From Cryptomeria japonica (taxonomy: Eukaryota; Streptophyta; Pinopsida; Cupressales; Cupressaceae): DNA of 64,000 nt. This document shows positions 12,034 to 24,085 of the stretch, piece by piece; position 1 is the stretch's first letter; the number at the start of each line of letters is the position of its first letter. The DNA lies in assembly GCF_030272615.1 (NCBI RefSeq), contig NC_081406.1:459012072-459076071 (forward strand), written 5' to 3'. A program made the position numbers and the translations under genes. The notes below the pieces were generated by a model. That model saw only the letters and a list, made by a program, of their open reading frames with translations. It was not told the DNA's origin and did no database searches.

Positions 12034-13189
12034 AATAGACACATTGAAGTTAGTTGTTAAGGTGGCGGGACCCACAACTACCAACCTTTCCTTTTCCATA
12101 AGTGTTGGGAAAGAAAAAATAAGGCAGTTCTGAATTATGAATATAGGCTCGAGACATGTAAGGAATAGGATAAGCAATTTAAAATATAAAATTTAATGAA
12201 TGATTTATGGTTTGTAATATCTAAAATGCTATTTATATTAGTGAGAAAAGTTATATTATTTCTAAAATGCTATTTATATTTTTAAATATAGAGATATTAT
12301 TTATTTTAAATAAATATATATTTAAAATATTGATATTAATAATTATGATTAAAAATATAATAATTATTTATTTGGGCGATGTAAATTTTGTTAATAGGTT
12401 TTATATTTAATGTTAGTATTCTTATATTTGTGTCTCTCTCATTATTGTTTAATGTAGTATTAAATAAGTTTAAAGTAATTTAATAATTATTTATATTATA
12501 AAAAAAGGGGTGGATTTTTATGATATTATTATTAAGTAATTTATATTACTAAAAATGATGTAACATAGCTATATAATAACATATAATAGTATAGTAAAAA
12601 ATATAGTATTAATAATATGATAACCATATAATACTTATAGCATTAATATAGTATAAAATATAAAATATAATACAAATAATATAAAAATAAATAATATAAA
12701 TATAAATATAAAATTTATATGAACTTTATACAATTGTAACTCCCATAAAAAACACTATCCTTAATAATATTACTATTAGAATTATAATCCCTTATGAATT
12801 CAACTATACCTTTAACACTCATTCTCATTATAATAATATGATATAATAGAATAAAATAATAATAATATAACATAACATAATAACAATGAAAATATATTCC
12901 AAAAAAAATAAAAACAATGAAAATATATTAATAATAAAAACATAATAAATTTTAATTATGGTACTTGAATTAGTTATTATAGTACATAATTAGGTTCCAA
13001 TTTGGGTTAGGGATATGGTTCAATTACAATTCGATTAAAGATTTGAGTATAATAAGGGATATAATTGTAGTTATGGCTAAGATAGGGTTTAATTAGCGTT
13101 ATGATTATATTTAAATTAGGGTTAAATTAAATAGCTTTAAGTTAGGGTTAGGTTGAGGGATTAATTATACTTATCATAAGAGAACTTCC
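12034..13189. other. extremely AT-rich stretch
   Basis: From about 12170 to 13000 the sequence is almost only A and T, with many TAATA and ATATAA words. No frame, terminus or repeat unit of clear period is visible. It could act as a matrix-attachment-like spacer, but nothing in the sequence proves it. Confidence 0.5.
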
Positions 13190-13193
13190 ATGA

Positions 13194-15372
13194 TTGTTTA
13201 TTTTGTTAAATAGTAGGAAAGCATCATGGATGGCGATGCGAGGGAGGAGGTTAGAGTTTCATGGCTTTAGACATGGTTGTTTTGCACAGTTTCATGATAT
13301 ATATTTGAACCAAAGCTTTCAAAATCCTATTCAATGGCCTTATGAGCATTCTTGGGAGGATCAACTAAAGGAAAGGCAATTGCCAATTTTGGGGAAACAA
13401 CAATTTTTGTCAGACCATCCCCAAACATCCAAAATCTGTTGGGCTTAGCTAAAATCTTTTCTTGTCCTGAAGGAGGTTTTAAGAAATTTCAAGATAAAAT
13501 GGGGTGACCAAAAGAGAAGGTCATGCCAAAATCATGGGAGAAGATGTAGGTTGAAATGATCCCAAAAAAATGATTATAGTTCAAATATGAAATGAAGCTT
13601 GGCAATATGTAGTCAAAATGCTTTGAGAAAGGGATTTCTTCATGAAATGGGCCAGAAAATGGATAAAGGGGGCTTCACTTAGTGAACCTGTATTATATCA
13701 CCTACGTTCATGACATACTAAAGAAACCCCCTATCAAAAAAATTGCCCTAAAATCCTTTTTTTCCACCCCCTCCCAATACAAAACCTGAATTAAAAGCCC
13801 TCTTATTTGCACAAAATATTACATTTTTCATAGCCCAAATTAAAAACCCCCCCATTTTCACCAATGGGCAATATATTGCACCCTCATTTTTGGGATATTA
13901 AACCCCCCAATATGAATGCACGTGATATGATATTGCCTTTTTAGTGAAGCCTTCGTGGAATGGATTATGTGCACTAGGGTGTGCAAGTAGTGTGGTGAAC
14001 AATGGGGTAAGAATTTTATTCTAGAAACCCTTCCTAATGGTTAGTTGTGAAAGTTAGGGAGAAGTTGTGGATCCTAAACAATGACCCTTTTTTATGGGTG
14101 GGGTGAGCTTTTTTATTAGAGACTAGTACCCAAATTTTGACCCAACCAAGGCCACTGTTTATGAAATCCCTATTTGGGTTCATCTTTATAATTTATCGCA
14201 AGAATATTAGGATATGGAAACATTGTAAATCATTGATAATAGAATTGGTAAATTCTTAAAGGTAAATGAAGCTTTGGAAAATCAGGATTGTAGGATGTAT
14301 GCTTGAATCTATATTCTTTGGAGACCTCATCCTCCCTCACCTAAGGATATAGAGATTGGGAAAAAAAAGACCTTTGGTGGCAACATATAGAAGTAGAAGA
14401 GATTGTTGAGAATTGCAAAGCATGTAAATATTTATGGCACCCAACAAAGGATTGTGTGGTTTTTAAAAAAGGAAAATGTTGGGAGGATGACCTTCTTCTC
14501 AGCAACTTATCCAATGTTGATTAGGTAATGGTAGCTAGAGTGTTTGACATTTATCAACCATGAGACGAGGAAGGAGAGCCCCCTTTAAGCAAAGATAATT
14601 TCCATCTAGTGTCTCTAGAGGAAGAGGTCCATGGTTTCCACCCTATTGAAAAATTGGAGAAAGAGTTAAAGGATATATTGAAAGAGAGCATAGGTTTTGG
14701 TATCCTAAATCATTCGAAAGGGGCTCATCAAGATGGATTGTCAAACACCAATTAGTATAGTATGAAAAAAGTGAAGAAATATCAAGAGAAGGAAACCATG
14801 GGAATAGAGATTTGTTTGAGTACAGAGATTGGTACAACACAAATTTCAAAGGCTTAGGGGGTGGAAAACTTGGGGCTGGTAGAGGAGGAATATCTCAGTC
14901 AACATTCATCTCAGCGAGGGAAGGATTTGCTTGAATGTTGAGACAGTGGATCCAACTTTGGAAAAGTTGGATGAGCTGGAAAAATTCTCACTCATGGTGA
15001 TGAAGGAGGGAGAAATTTTAGTAAGCTGAGGGGGAGATTGGTCTTGATATTCTTATCACAGATATTCAAATTTCCCTAGAGAAAATTTCCCAATCTAGGG
15101 GATGCGCAAAGTTATCATTCCCTAAGTGAAAGGGATAGAGGTATTTTAGATCTTTTTCTTTCAAAAGAAGAGGATGTTTGAGGGCTTAAGGATGAGGAAG
15201 GAATTTTGAAAAAAAGAATCATAAATTAGACTTACTCTTGAACCAACAAGGTAAATGTAGGCAAGAAAAAGGAAAGGGGCCCAAAGTGGTTAAGGTGAAG
15301 TTGGAAATTGTAGATAGTGCCAAAGGATAGAGAAAACTAAGATTTGGGAAGGGATTATCTTCCTTCTTAGGT
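13194..15372 (+). pseudogene. LINE ORF1 remnant with zinc knuckle
   Basis: The first 84 codons are open, then stops accumulate. After the MITE-like insertion the translation shows VYEIPIWVHLYNL (with small shifts) and RIGKFLKVNEALENQDC, as in the plant LINE ORF1 domain (DUF4283-like). A CCHC knuckle follows at about 14413-14460 (C-K-A-C-K-Y-L-W-H-P-T-K-D-C; spacing CX2CX4HX4C). ORF1 proteins bind element RNA during retroposition. Frameshifts and stops between 14460 and 15372 rule out a product. Confidence 0.75.
13671..13951. mobile_element. MITE-like insertion in LINE ORF1
   Basis: The left arm at 13671-13711 (starting GGCTTCACT) and the right arm at 13912-13951 (ending AGTGAAGCC) are imperfect inverted repeats of ~40 bp. 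They share ATATCAC and TTCAT blocks. The ~280-bp element has C-rich interior tracts and no coding capacity. LINE coding similarity resumes after it, consistent with an insertion. I cannot define a target duplication with confidence, so the superfamily stays open. Confidence 0.65.
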
Positions 15373-15376
15373 AGCT

Positions 15377-16980
15377 ATGATAACCTTATCTTGGAATGTT
15401 AGGGGCTACAATGTCTTTAACAAGAGGTGTCTAATCAAGTGTTATTTTGATCAAACAAGACTAAATGTTGTTATGATTCTAAAATGTATCTTAACTCTCT
15501 AGAGGTGAATAAATTTGTTAAAAGTTTAAAATTTTGGTAGGGGTGCTTTAGTGAGACGAAATGGGCTTTGGGGGGCCTTGGGTTTTTGTGGATCTAATCA
15601 CTATTAGGGTCAAGATGGTTGAGCAATGTAAGAACTAATAGATGATCAAGATGGTTTCAAAGGACTTCATTGGGGGATTTATTTGCCTCAATGTGTATGG
15701 TCCAAATATTTTGATAAAGAAAAGAGAGTTGTGGTAGAATATAACGAATACTATTCAATATCATGGAAATTCAATTTTGATCTTTGGAAGGGATTTCAAT
15801 ACAAATCTTGAGGTTGTAGATAAGAGAGAAGGAGAGGTATGTTTTGGGAAGATCCAAACAGATTTTCAGAATTTTGTTGCTAATAGTGGTTTTCTAGAGG
15901 TCAAATATAATTTTGTTACTAATAGTGGTTTACTAAAAGTCAAATATAACAAGGGTGATTTTACATGGACTAATAGGAGGAAAGACTTCTTGAATATTGT
16001 TGAAAAGTTTGATTGTTTATTTCTTCCAAGGAAGTTGGCTGATCTTCCTATGATTTTTGAGGTAATGATCCTTCCCTACTTGGGTTTAGATCATTATCCA
16101 ATCTCGCTCTTCCTTCAGAGAAAATCCAATCTCATTAAGGTTCCCTTCTAAATTTGAGAATATGTGGCTTTGAGCTAATAGGTACAAAGACAAGATAAAA
16201 TAGTAGTGGTTGAACACCCCTGTTCAAGAAGGTAATTAAGCTTTTATCTTTTTCAAAAGACTTCAATACATTACATCATTTTTGAAATAATGTATTTGAT
16301 CTCATTTCAAAGATACCCTTGTTGAGAAACTTTGTCTTGATAAAAAAATTGAAAAATTGGAAAACAAATTTATACATAAAGGTATCAAAGAAGTGGATTT
16401 TGTTGAAGAAAAAATGTTAAATTCTCAATATTTAGAGGTTTTTGCTAGGGAGGAGATTTTTTGGAGATAGAAGTTGAGAGAGCGTTGGTTGAAAGAAGTT
16501 GACCGAAACACAAATTCTTTTCATAACTAAGTGAAAGCAAGAAGGTCATGTAATATTATTCACACCACTAAGAATATTGAAGGAGATTGGTTGGTTAATA
16601 CTGAAGATGTCAATAATGAGGTGGTGAGTTTCTTTAAAAACATTTTATCTACAAATGGAATTATAGAGTTAAGGGATTTTGGGGATATTTTGGAAGTTAT
16701 CCTTTATTTGGATCCTGAAGAAAAAAATTTTGTGCTTCAAGCCTCAATAGTTTGGAGAAAGTCAAGTGGACTCTTTTTTCTATGGATGGGGATAAAGCCC
16801 TTGGTCTAGATGGCTTTTTGTCTTTGTTTTCCCTAAATTTTGGGATCTTTTGAAGGAGATTTTATGGGGGGGGGGGGTTTTGAAGAGTCTAGAGCATTAG
16901 TTTTATGTTGAAGGATTTCGATAATACTATGATCACCATTATTTGAAGGAAGGAGAATGTATCATCATTTGATGATGTCA
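15377..16980 (+). pseudogene. LINE ORF2 remnant: endonuclease and RT start
   Basis: ORF2 opens with MITLSWNVRGYNVFNKRCL, the usual start of the apurinic-like endonuclease. It continues in another frame with LIFGRDFNTNLE at about 15777 (the family has GGDFN; here G to R). The LDHYPIS motif at about 16090 has Leu where the family has Ser. RT-upstream sequence follows (ERWLKEVDRNTNSFHN; family KEGDRNTKFFH) and then GDKALGLDGF at about 16790, where the family has APGPDGF. Several stops and frame changes occur. In the family this protein nicks target DNA and primes reverse transcription. Confidence 0.85.
15871..15948 (+). repeat. 39-bp in-frame tandem duplication in the LINE endonuclease
   Basis: Two adjacent 39-bp copies (15871-15909 and 15910-15948) encode FVANSGFLEVKYN and FVTNSGLLKVKYN. 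The duplication keeps the frame and has diverged at several bases, so it is not recent. Confidence 0.9.
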
Positions 16981-16992
16981 TGTTGATCTCAC

Positions 16993-17173
16993 CATGTATG
17001 TATGTATGTATGTATGCATGTATGTATGTATGTATGTATACATATATACATATATACATATATATGTATATATATACATACAAACATATATATAGATACA
17101 TACATATATGCATACATACATATACATGCACATGTGCATGTACATGTACATATAGACATATATATATATATAA

Positions 17174-17220
<47 letters not shown>
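16993..17220 (+). repeat. compound ATGT / TATACA microsatellite
   Basis: TATG tetranucleotides pass into TATACA hexanucleotide and TA-rich repeats over about 228 bp. The tract cuts off the LINE reverse transcriptase on the left and abuts R1 copy 2 on the right. Confidence 0.95.
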
Positions 17221-17222
<2 letters not shown>

Positions 17223-17815
17223 AAAGATGTTTAAAAAGAAACCTTAATTACTTAAGATAATATTTAATTATTTTAATTTTTAAAATCTAATTTAAATTTA
17301 AGAAAAAAAAATTGAAAAACAATTATATGTAGTTTTGAAAGTTGTTTATAAAAAAAAATTCACATAATATAAAAGAAAAAATGACCTTGTTGAATAGAGA
17401 AGATTAATGTTTGCAACATACATATATCTAAGTGTATTCTTAATATTCCAACACTATGTTGCTTCAGATTCCAAACGGGTTATATGGATTGTGTTATGGG
17501 CTATAAAATAAACCACAATAAAATTAATGGTTTAAAATTATGCGGACGAATACAACAAAACACTACTAATTCTACCTAATCATAACTATAAATACATATT
17601 ATAACACTATTGGTAGGAAGTTGACGCATTGAGTCTCTTGTTTCTGTAATGTCATTCAGATGATGCTTAATACATTCCATCTCTTGAATTATAATAGTTA
17701 GAAAAAATTCAAATTTTTATATTTATGTAAAGTTGGAGATTCTTTTCTTTATGAAAATGTAAATTATTTTTTTTATGCTTTCTTTATCAAACAATGGACG
17801 CAATGCATCATGTTT
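17221..17815 (+). repeat. dispersed repeat R1, copy 2
   Basis: Direct-orientation copy of 9824-10411, collinear with scattered substitutions and indels, such as a lost ~14-bp piece near 17495. It keeps the left arm of the embedded inverted repeat (17603-17644). The right arm near 17788-17826 is degraded. No coding frame. Confidence 0.9.
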
Positions 17816-18633
17816 TATATAGTGACATTATCATATCATTTGCAATTGCATTTTAGGTACATTACATTTAGGTTCAATACATTATAAATACTAATGTAAG
17901 TTTAATAAAATCCCATTCAAACATTAGTATCTCATGTAGTGTTGCAATCATTAATAATCACACCATTCAATTTAAAACATTTAAAAATAATACCATTACC
18001 TTGTTAGATAATTGCATCTTTATTTGCATTTTAGGTGCATTATATCTTAGGTGCATGAAATAGGATCCCATTCAAACATTAATTTTCTACGCGAATGGTC
18101 ATGTAAGTCATCAATCAACCACACTATTTTGGTTTGTTATGTTTTTAGTGGTTAAATAATGGTTTTCATTACATTACACAGAACATTAGTGCATTTTGCA
18201 TTCATTTAGTTGCATACCATTTAGTTATAACATACATTATAGATCCATTCATTCACTTATCATTTTAGGTGCATTTCATTGTTAGAAGCATTTATTATAT
18301 CTCATTTTAATTTATCACATAATTACATATCACATATATACATATCATACTCATTTGCATTACACCATAACATAAGCATTATCATGAAAAAATTAAAAAA
18401 TGGCATATCATATAGGCATACATCATACACATGCATCCTGCATCCACAAACATGTTAACGACATCATAAATAACACATGCATACATACATTTTATGATCA
18501 TACATATTGCATCATAAATAGGTCAGATCATGTGCATCATCATATCATAAAATCATCATCTATCGCAAAGTTAAACAATAATCAAAGTCCATGAGAGTCC
18601 ATAATAAAGTCCATATACATGTATACACTGCCA

Positions 18634-18635
<2 letters not shown>
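17816..18635. other. CAT/ATG-rich spacer with short recurring words
   Basis: The word CATTTTAGGTGCATT recurs in variants at about 17846, 18028 and 18260, within generally CAT- and ATA-rich DNA. This may be an old short-period tandem array. The His/Ile-rich frame at 18400-18594 reflects this composition and is not called a gene. Confidence 0.5.

Positions 18636-18725
<90 letters not shown>
18636..18725 (+). repeat. TA dinucleotide microsatellite
   Basis: An uninterrupted (TA)n tract of about 45 units. Confidence 0.98.
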
Positions 18726-18728
<3 letters not shown>

Positions 18729-18879
18729 AAAAATATGAATGTGTCAAATCAGAGTACAATGATATAATTCCCAAAGGGTAAAAAATGTTGTGTCACATAC
18801 ATCTACATCAATAGCATGTGCTCTCTCAATCATTCACCCCTGTTGTTGAACTTGAGGGCCCACCTGGAGGTCATGGTGC

Positions 18880-20530
18880 CCTCATCCCTATAGAATTGCT
18901 TGAATGACAGGTCTATTTCCTATGAGACTAGGTGCTCTCTGTGTACAAAGGTGCTTACTAGTCTCCTATCATGACCTGATAGTACAAATCCCTATAGTAC
19001 TAAGCCCCACAAGCTAATCTCTTTGGACATTGTTGTCCTGCAACGACATCAACAAACACTTGTATGAGACTTCCTAGCTCAAACATTCATCGGTCCACAT
19101 CTCTCCCACCCCACAGTCTCACCACATCGGCCTCTTCCCTACTCAACTAGGAGCAGAGTTTCTCTAGATCCTCATCCATCCTCTCTAACTTTGCCATTTT
19201 CTGTCAGATGGCCTCTCCACTCCTCGCCTTCTCTAGGACCTACTTGGTCTTTTCCTTGTTCCTCTACATGTTGTCCTTGTTCGTCATGGTAGTCTAGAGA
19301 TCCTCTCTCAGAGCATCAAGCTCCCTCCTCAGTCGGTCCACCTCCACCTGCATGTTATTGGCTCAAGCACTCTTAATCCCCAGCTCCCCCTCAAATCTCT
19401 GAGACCTCTCCCTCGCGACATCCCTCCCTCTCAGTTCCTCCTCCAACCTCTGCTCCCTCTCCCTGACAAACATGTTATACTCTATCTAAGAGACCCAACA
19501 TGCCTACAATGACACCTATCCCTCCACCTGCTAGTATTGTCTGCCCTCATCATTGTGTACCTTTATCTCTCGTATATTCATGGGCTCTGACCCATCCTCC
19601 CCTCCTTCCTCCTCTATCCTCATCCCACCAATCTGTGTTTCTAGTGGTTGAACTTGTAGTGGTCCCCCCCACTTGAGGTACTTGTTTTCCCCTCCTTTGT
19701 AGAACATGTCTCTGTTCCCTACCTCTCTATACTCCCCCTCCTGCTACTGCTATGTATGTGGGCCCTTTTTTCTCTTCACCTACTACCTCGTCAACTAAGG
19801 GTCGTAGTTCATCCTCCTCCAAGACCCTGGGTATATTCACCCACACTGGTCTGTGGGCCTCCCACTAATAAGTGTATGCACATGTGCATCCTGGATCCTC
19901 CTATCCTGAACTCCCATTGGCCTCGTCACTGCCATATGCTCCCAAGCCTATACGTTTAGCAGTGTGATCCTTGTGTAAAGGTTCCGATAACCTTAATATA
20001 CACAAAGATGAATTTCTTAAAATAGCTGACCAAGCATCACTACTTCCCATGTATAGGTCGCATAGTCTTCCACTATATAGTACATGCAATGAGCCCAACC
20101 AATGGAAAATCTATGCCTGTTGAGGTTTGGCATAATCCATCCACTGAACAATCCGCATATAAATAATACCAAACAAGGGATATGTTGTATCTGCATCACC
20201 CCCCAAGGTGCATCTATGTACCCTCCATTGACAGTGCATCATACTCACACACCTGGCATAGGTAGTATTCCCCCCCATCTAGTCTATACTCGGGGACTAT
20301 GCCTCTAATGGGGATATTCAAGATCCTCTAGACATATAATAATATGATCGTTGCCACCCCAATCGACAGATGGAACATGCATGTCTGCTTGTCCCAGTAC
20401 TCTATGATTGTTGTCATCATTGCAGTATGCACTCTGATCCATAACCATCTCCCCACAAACCTCATGCCTACTGTGCTTTGAATCTCCCTTACATTCGCCC
20501 TCAGTTGTCTATATAGCCTCATCGTCAAAG
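18880..20530 (-). pseudogene. plant mobile domain protein remnant with coiled-coil tail
   Basis: Read on the minus strand from about 20530, the translation gives LRANVREIQSTVG, then IIEYWDKQTCMFHLSIGVAT and, after a stop, RILNIPIRG. This is the W...T.TFHLP.GE.T.TL.DV...L.IP..G pattern of the plant mobile domain (PMD, aminotransferase-like). After frame changes come RFSIGWAHCMYYIVEDYAT (20017-20199) and TLLNV-AWEHMAVTRP (about 19919-19970), where a TAG replaces the expected Trp. From 19500 to 18960 an E/R/L-rich heptad segment follows (REREQRLEEELRGRD), broken by TAG and TGA codons. PMD genes occur both as host genes and inside transposons. This copy is dead. It lies antisense just upstream of a gypsy PPT and LTR start, which fits an extra antisense ORF of a Tat-lineage element (inference). 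Confidence 0.75.
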
Positions 20531-21440
20531 GCCAGTGCTCTCATGATGTGAGCGGTCCTGCCTTCTCCTACAACCAAGTAATTCACCTCATTAGCGTATT
20601 TATTTTGTCCTGTTATAGTCTATTCTAACTTATTTATATCCTATCCCATCTATGGGGCATGTGTGCACCCCATTAAACCCCTTTGAGTCTTTCCCCATCC
20701 CTTGTTTTCCTCTCCCTATCCTCCCCAATGGAAATGCTGATCCCCCCAATGAAGACATCAAACCCATGGCACATGCGTTGTTCCACATGCAGAGACATTG
20801 AAATATAGTCTCCACCCCCATTCACTTCCCTTGCTGCATACCGACATCTGCATGGATGTTAATTCAGCCACACGGGTGGTGTTCCCCTTCCAACCCCTCT
20901 TCAATGCCTACGTAGGCATTAACCACCTGCAAAAATGTCAATCCCTATGTAGAAATGTTGAAATGATGATCAATGTCTCTGCCCTACCCACTTGCTAATC
21001 TCATTTAATACCCTAATACATGCCCTACCTACTAAATCAGAAAGTGGGGTCTAGGTACATACCTATGAGCCATACTCGATCGGTTGCTCATGTCGTCTAA
21101 CCCTCTTTACGCGGTGCTCATGGTGTGGGATGTGGTCCATCTTGCACCTAGAAGCCTCTATGCTCTCCAAGTCTTGTAAATGTATATGTGATAATGACCC
21201 TTCCTTGGGCCTTGTGTGGCTTATATAGGGCCTCGCATGGCCCCGTTTTCTCATACTTCTTCCATCTTCCTCATTTTCTCTCATTTTTTCTTTTCCTTTC
21301 TCGCCTTCTCTTCTGCTTTTCTCATTTTCTTCATTTTTTGATAATTTCCCCAAAAATTCTCAAGGGGGCATATACCACCCGCATCTTCATGTTGGGGCAC
21401 CCTTTTCTTTTCTTTTACCCATCGCCAATTTTGCCACTGC
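20531..21440 (-). other. C/T-rich flank of the PMD remnant
   Basis: The plus strand is rich in C and T, like the PMD region. This may be the decayed N-terminal half of the same antisense gene. Minus-strand frames at 20630-20821 and 21063-21353 are open (the latter E/K/R-rich) but carry no motif I can name. Confidence 0.4.
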
Positions 21441-21457
21441 ATAAAAGAGGGGCAAAA
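21441..21457 (+). promoter_or_regulatory. polypurine tract before a gypsy LTR
   Basis: ATAAAAGAGGGGCAAAA is immediately followed by TGTAGACGTC. A purine-rich tract abutting TG at an LTR start is the expected plus-strand priming site. I know this GAGGGGCAAAATGTAGAC junction from plant Ty3-gypsy elements. Confidence 0.65.
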
Positions 21458-22685
21458 TGTAGACGTCTAAAATAAATTAAATATTTAATTAATTTATCCT
21501 TCCTACTAGTTAATCAACTTAATTATGTTATCCTTTATTCTTCTCAGCATTAATTAAATCTAATTGAACTAATTATGGCACTATAGTCCAATAATTGATT
21601 TATTAAATAAATCAATTATTCCCTATTCTTCTAAAGTCCTCAAAATTAATTAATTCTTCTAAATTCCCTTTAATTAAATTAATTAAGTAATCATGTGACT
21701 CCTACAAACTAATTACCTCTAATCCTCACTTATCCTAATTAATTCTTATAGAAGCTCACTTAACATTATTTCCTAGTTTTTAGTTCCTCCACTCATTCTC
21801 TCTTCTCTTGTCAAGTCCTCCTACTTCCCCACTTGTCTTCTAAACCTTTATTAATTTTCCTAATCACCCTCTCTAATAATTTTATAGTGGCTAATCCTCA
21901 TGATTAGCCACAAAGTCAACCAATTTCCATAAATGGCTTGTCCCCTCTCAACCCCCAACCTTAAATGCACCAACTTTGGTCATTTCAAGGATTTGAAAAT
22001 TTCTCATTCTCCCATGCAATCTCATCTTCCCAAGGAATTTTTAATTCCTTTTCTCATTTCTTTCCCCATACATCTCATTATTTGGGAATTTTAAATTCCC
22101 TTGTCCTCCCCCCAGGAATTTTTAATTCTTTTATGTCTTCCCCATGTACTTGAGGATCTCTTCCCCATGTACATTGTGGAGTGTGGAGACAAGAAATGCC
22201 TCTATTGAAAATCTCTTGGTCTCCACACCATGTCCCTTCAGTCCATGTCCCCACCTTGTTTCAATCTCCACCCTTGATCTACTTTCAATCTCAACCATCT
22301 TCAAATTTATAAATTGGTGTCTCCTCCCCTTCATTTCTCATCTCATTTTCAAGTAATCTTATGCTGCTCATCTAGCTTTTGAATTCCATCTTGTGCATCC
22401 ATACTATAGGTAATTTTAGTTATTACCCACATCCTTCATCCATCTTTGCAATCACCCACTTATCATATCAATCCATCCAATTTATTGTGCATTGGAGAGA
22501 AACCACATTCAATCAAATGAGCATATCCAATCAAGTGGAGCACTTGGGTGTATTTCCACTTCATCATTTGCTCAATCTGAAGGAGAAGGTAATGGCAAGG
22601 TATAATGGTTTTGATTATATGTTTTGAGTACTCCATTTTATTTACTAACCGTTGTATACATTTATTTGGCTTTTCACCCTCTTTA
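21458..22685 (+). repeat. start of a gypsy-type LTR
   Basis: Begins TGTAGACGTC right after the polypurine tract. The first 300 bp are dense in TTAATTAA words; then C/T-rich sequence follows with recurring GGAATTTTTAATT near 22035, 22083 and 22113. The right end of the LTR cannot be placed. It may extend into repeat R2. Confidence 0.5.
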
Positions 22686-23510
22686 GGATTGTGTGCATAG
22701 TTCTTTTGTTCATAATGAGTCCAATGTACCAAGGGTTCTAGTTCATGGAGACAATTGAGAGGTGGACCTTATTGTGGGACTTATTATTGAAATAACATGA
22801 GATGATGGATTGTTTAGCATTAGTATGTGTAGTTTTCCCTAATTCCTAAGTGCTTGTGAGCGCTTGGGATAAGTTGGAGGAATGGGACCATCCATGGATT
22901 GTCAATGTTAGTGGACTCCTCATCTACATGAGAGGATCTCCTAAACTCTGTTTGAGTTGTTGGAGATACGCTTGATACTTTTCCATTGATCTCCTTATCA
23001 TCTATCCCTAATAAATATTGAATAGAGACCCTATTGTGACCTCATGATTGAGTATCATTCTTATCATGGATATTGCATTTCTTACTCATATGCTATGTTG
23101 TGGTGTATATTCTCTATTTATGGTGTGAATGATTAGCCTATTGTCTATTATTGACTTGCTTGAGTGTTTGGTCCTTGTGACTATCTCCATGAGCATAAGG
23201 GGTGGACCTAATGTTACCACATGGTCGGGTGGCATTTCACATCACCATTGGGGACTAATGGACATGTTCGTGTGAACCTTGAAGAGCTTCTTCACCTTTC
23301 CAATTACTTGTTCTTCCTCTTTCTGCATTTTTGGTTGTATAAGTAAATATAATTTGATTTAATCATTGTAATAATTGGAAAACCATATATTAATAACACT
23401 TTATATGGAGGATTATTTAATGTAAACATATTGATATGATTAGAGTAGGCTTTAGTGGAACGATGTTGAAACTAACTACCACACATGATTATGTATGCTT
23501 CTCACTTGTC
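22686..23510 (+). repeat. dispersed repeat R2, copy 1
   Basis: Collinear with 59461-61543, which is the same sequence interrupted by solo LTR I. Shared words include TTCATGGAGACA, GATAAGTTGGAGGAATG and AACACATGATTATGTATG-like sequence. Copy 1 has about 95 bp (23060-23155) that copy 2 lacks. No coding frame is seen. Adjacency to the gypsy LTR start suggests R2 belongs to that LTR or its flank, but this is unproven. Confidence 0.85.
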
Positions 23511-24079
23511 TCTATATTAATATGTTATCACAGGAACACTTCAATTGGTGCATTAAAATGAACATAGACTGTCTAGTGTAGACTTGGAGATTGATTTAGT
23601 CATCTCCCAGTGTCATCTTGTGTTAACATCTATTTGGGTTGCATTGTAGGTAATGACGTCTTGGAACCCTTAGAGGTATCTTGTCTTAAATTAGAGTGAT
23701 TTAGATAGCATAGATGGGGTTATTAAATATTTAGTCTTCTACATTATGTAGTTGTTGATGAATTTTCATCTTATCTTGAGATGTGAGCTTAGTTTGTGTG
23801 TATGTACTCACTTAATTACTTTAAAAAAACATGTATTTCTAGTGTGTTTTCTCTTGTCCTTTAGGGTTCCTTGGTGAGGCATTACATGGGGAGTATTTTT
23901 GGAAGATAATTTTTTTGAGAATAGGACAATGGAGAAATTAATAGCAATTGGTCTTTTCCATTGATGTCAAAGAGAGAGAAATCAACAAAATGGAATATTT
24001 TTGGACATATGTTATCATTGATGTCAAAATAATGATTGTCTTTGAGACAGATTGTTGGAAAATTGTTATGATTTGAGTA
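23511..24079. other. unrecognised spacer
   Basis: AT-rich sequence with no frame or terminus that I can support. Confidence 0.5.
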
Positions 24080-24085
24080 TTAAAC

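Larger units (their letters stand above)
13190..16992 (+). mobile_element. L1-type LINE relic, 3' truncated
   Basis: The order matches a plant non-LTR retrotransposon: an ORF1 with zinc knuckle (13.2-15.37 kb), then an endonuclease domain (15.38-16.15 kb), then the start of reverse transcriptase (to about 16.9 kb). The RT catalytic core, C-terminus and poly(A) tail are absent, because the sequence runs into a microsatellite at 16993. Many stops and frameshifts show it is long dead. A MITE-like element interrupts ORF1. Confidence 0.85.

Noticed and set aside
16889-17234. Several Tyr/Ile/Met-rich frames on both strands
   Set aside because: Artefacts of the ATGT/TATACA microsatellite.
18400-18594. 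His/Ile-rich small protein
   Set aside because: The frame reflects CAT/ATA-rich composition, with no motif or support.
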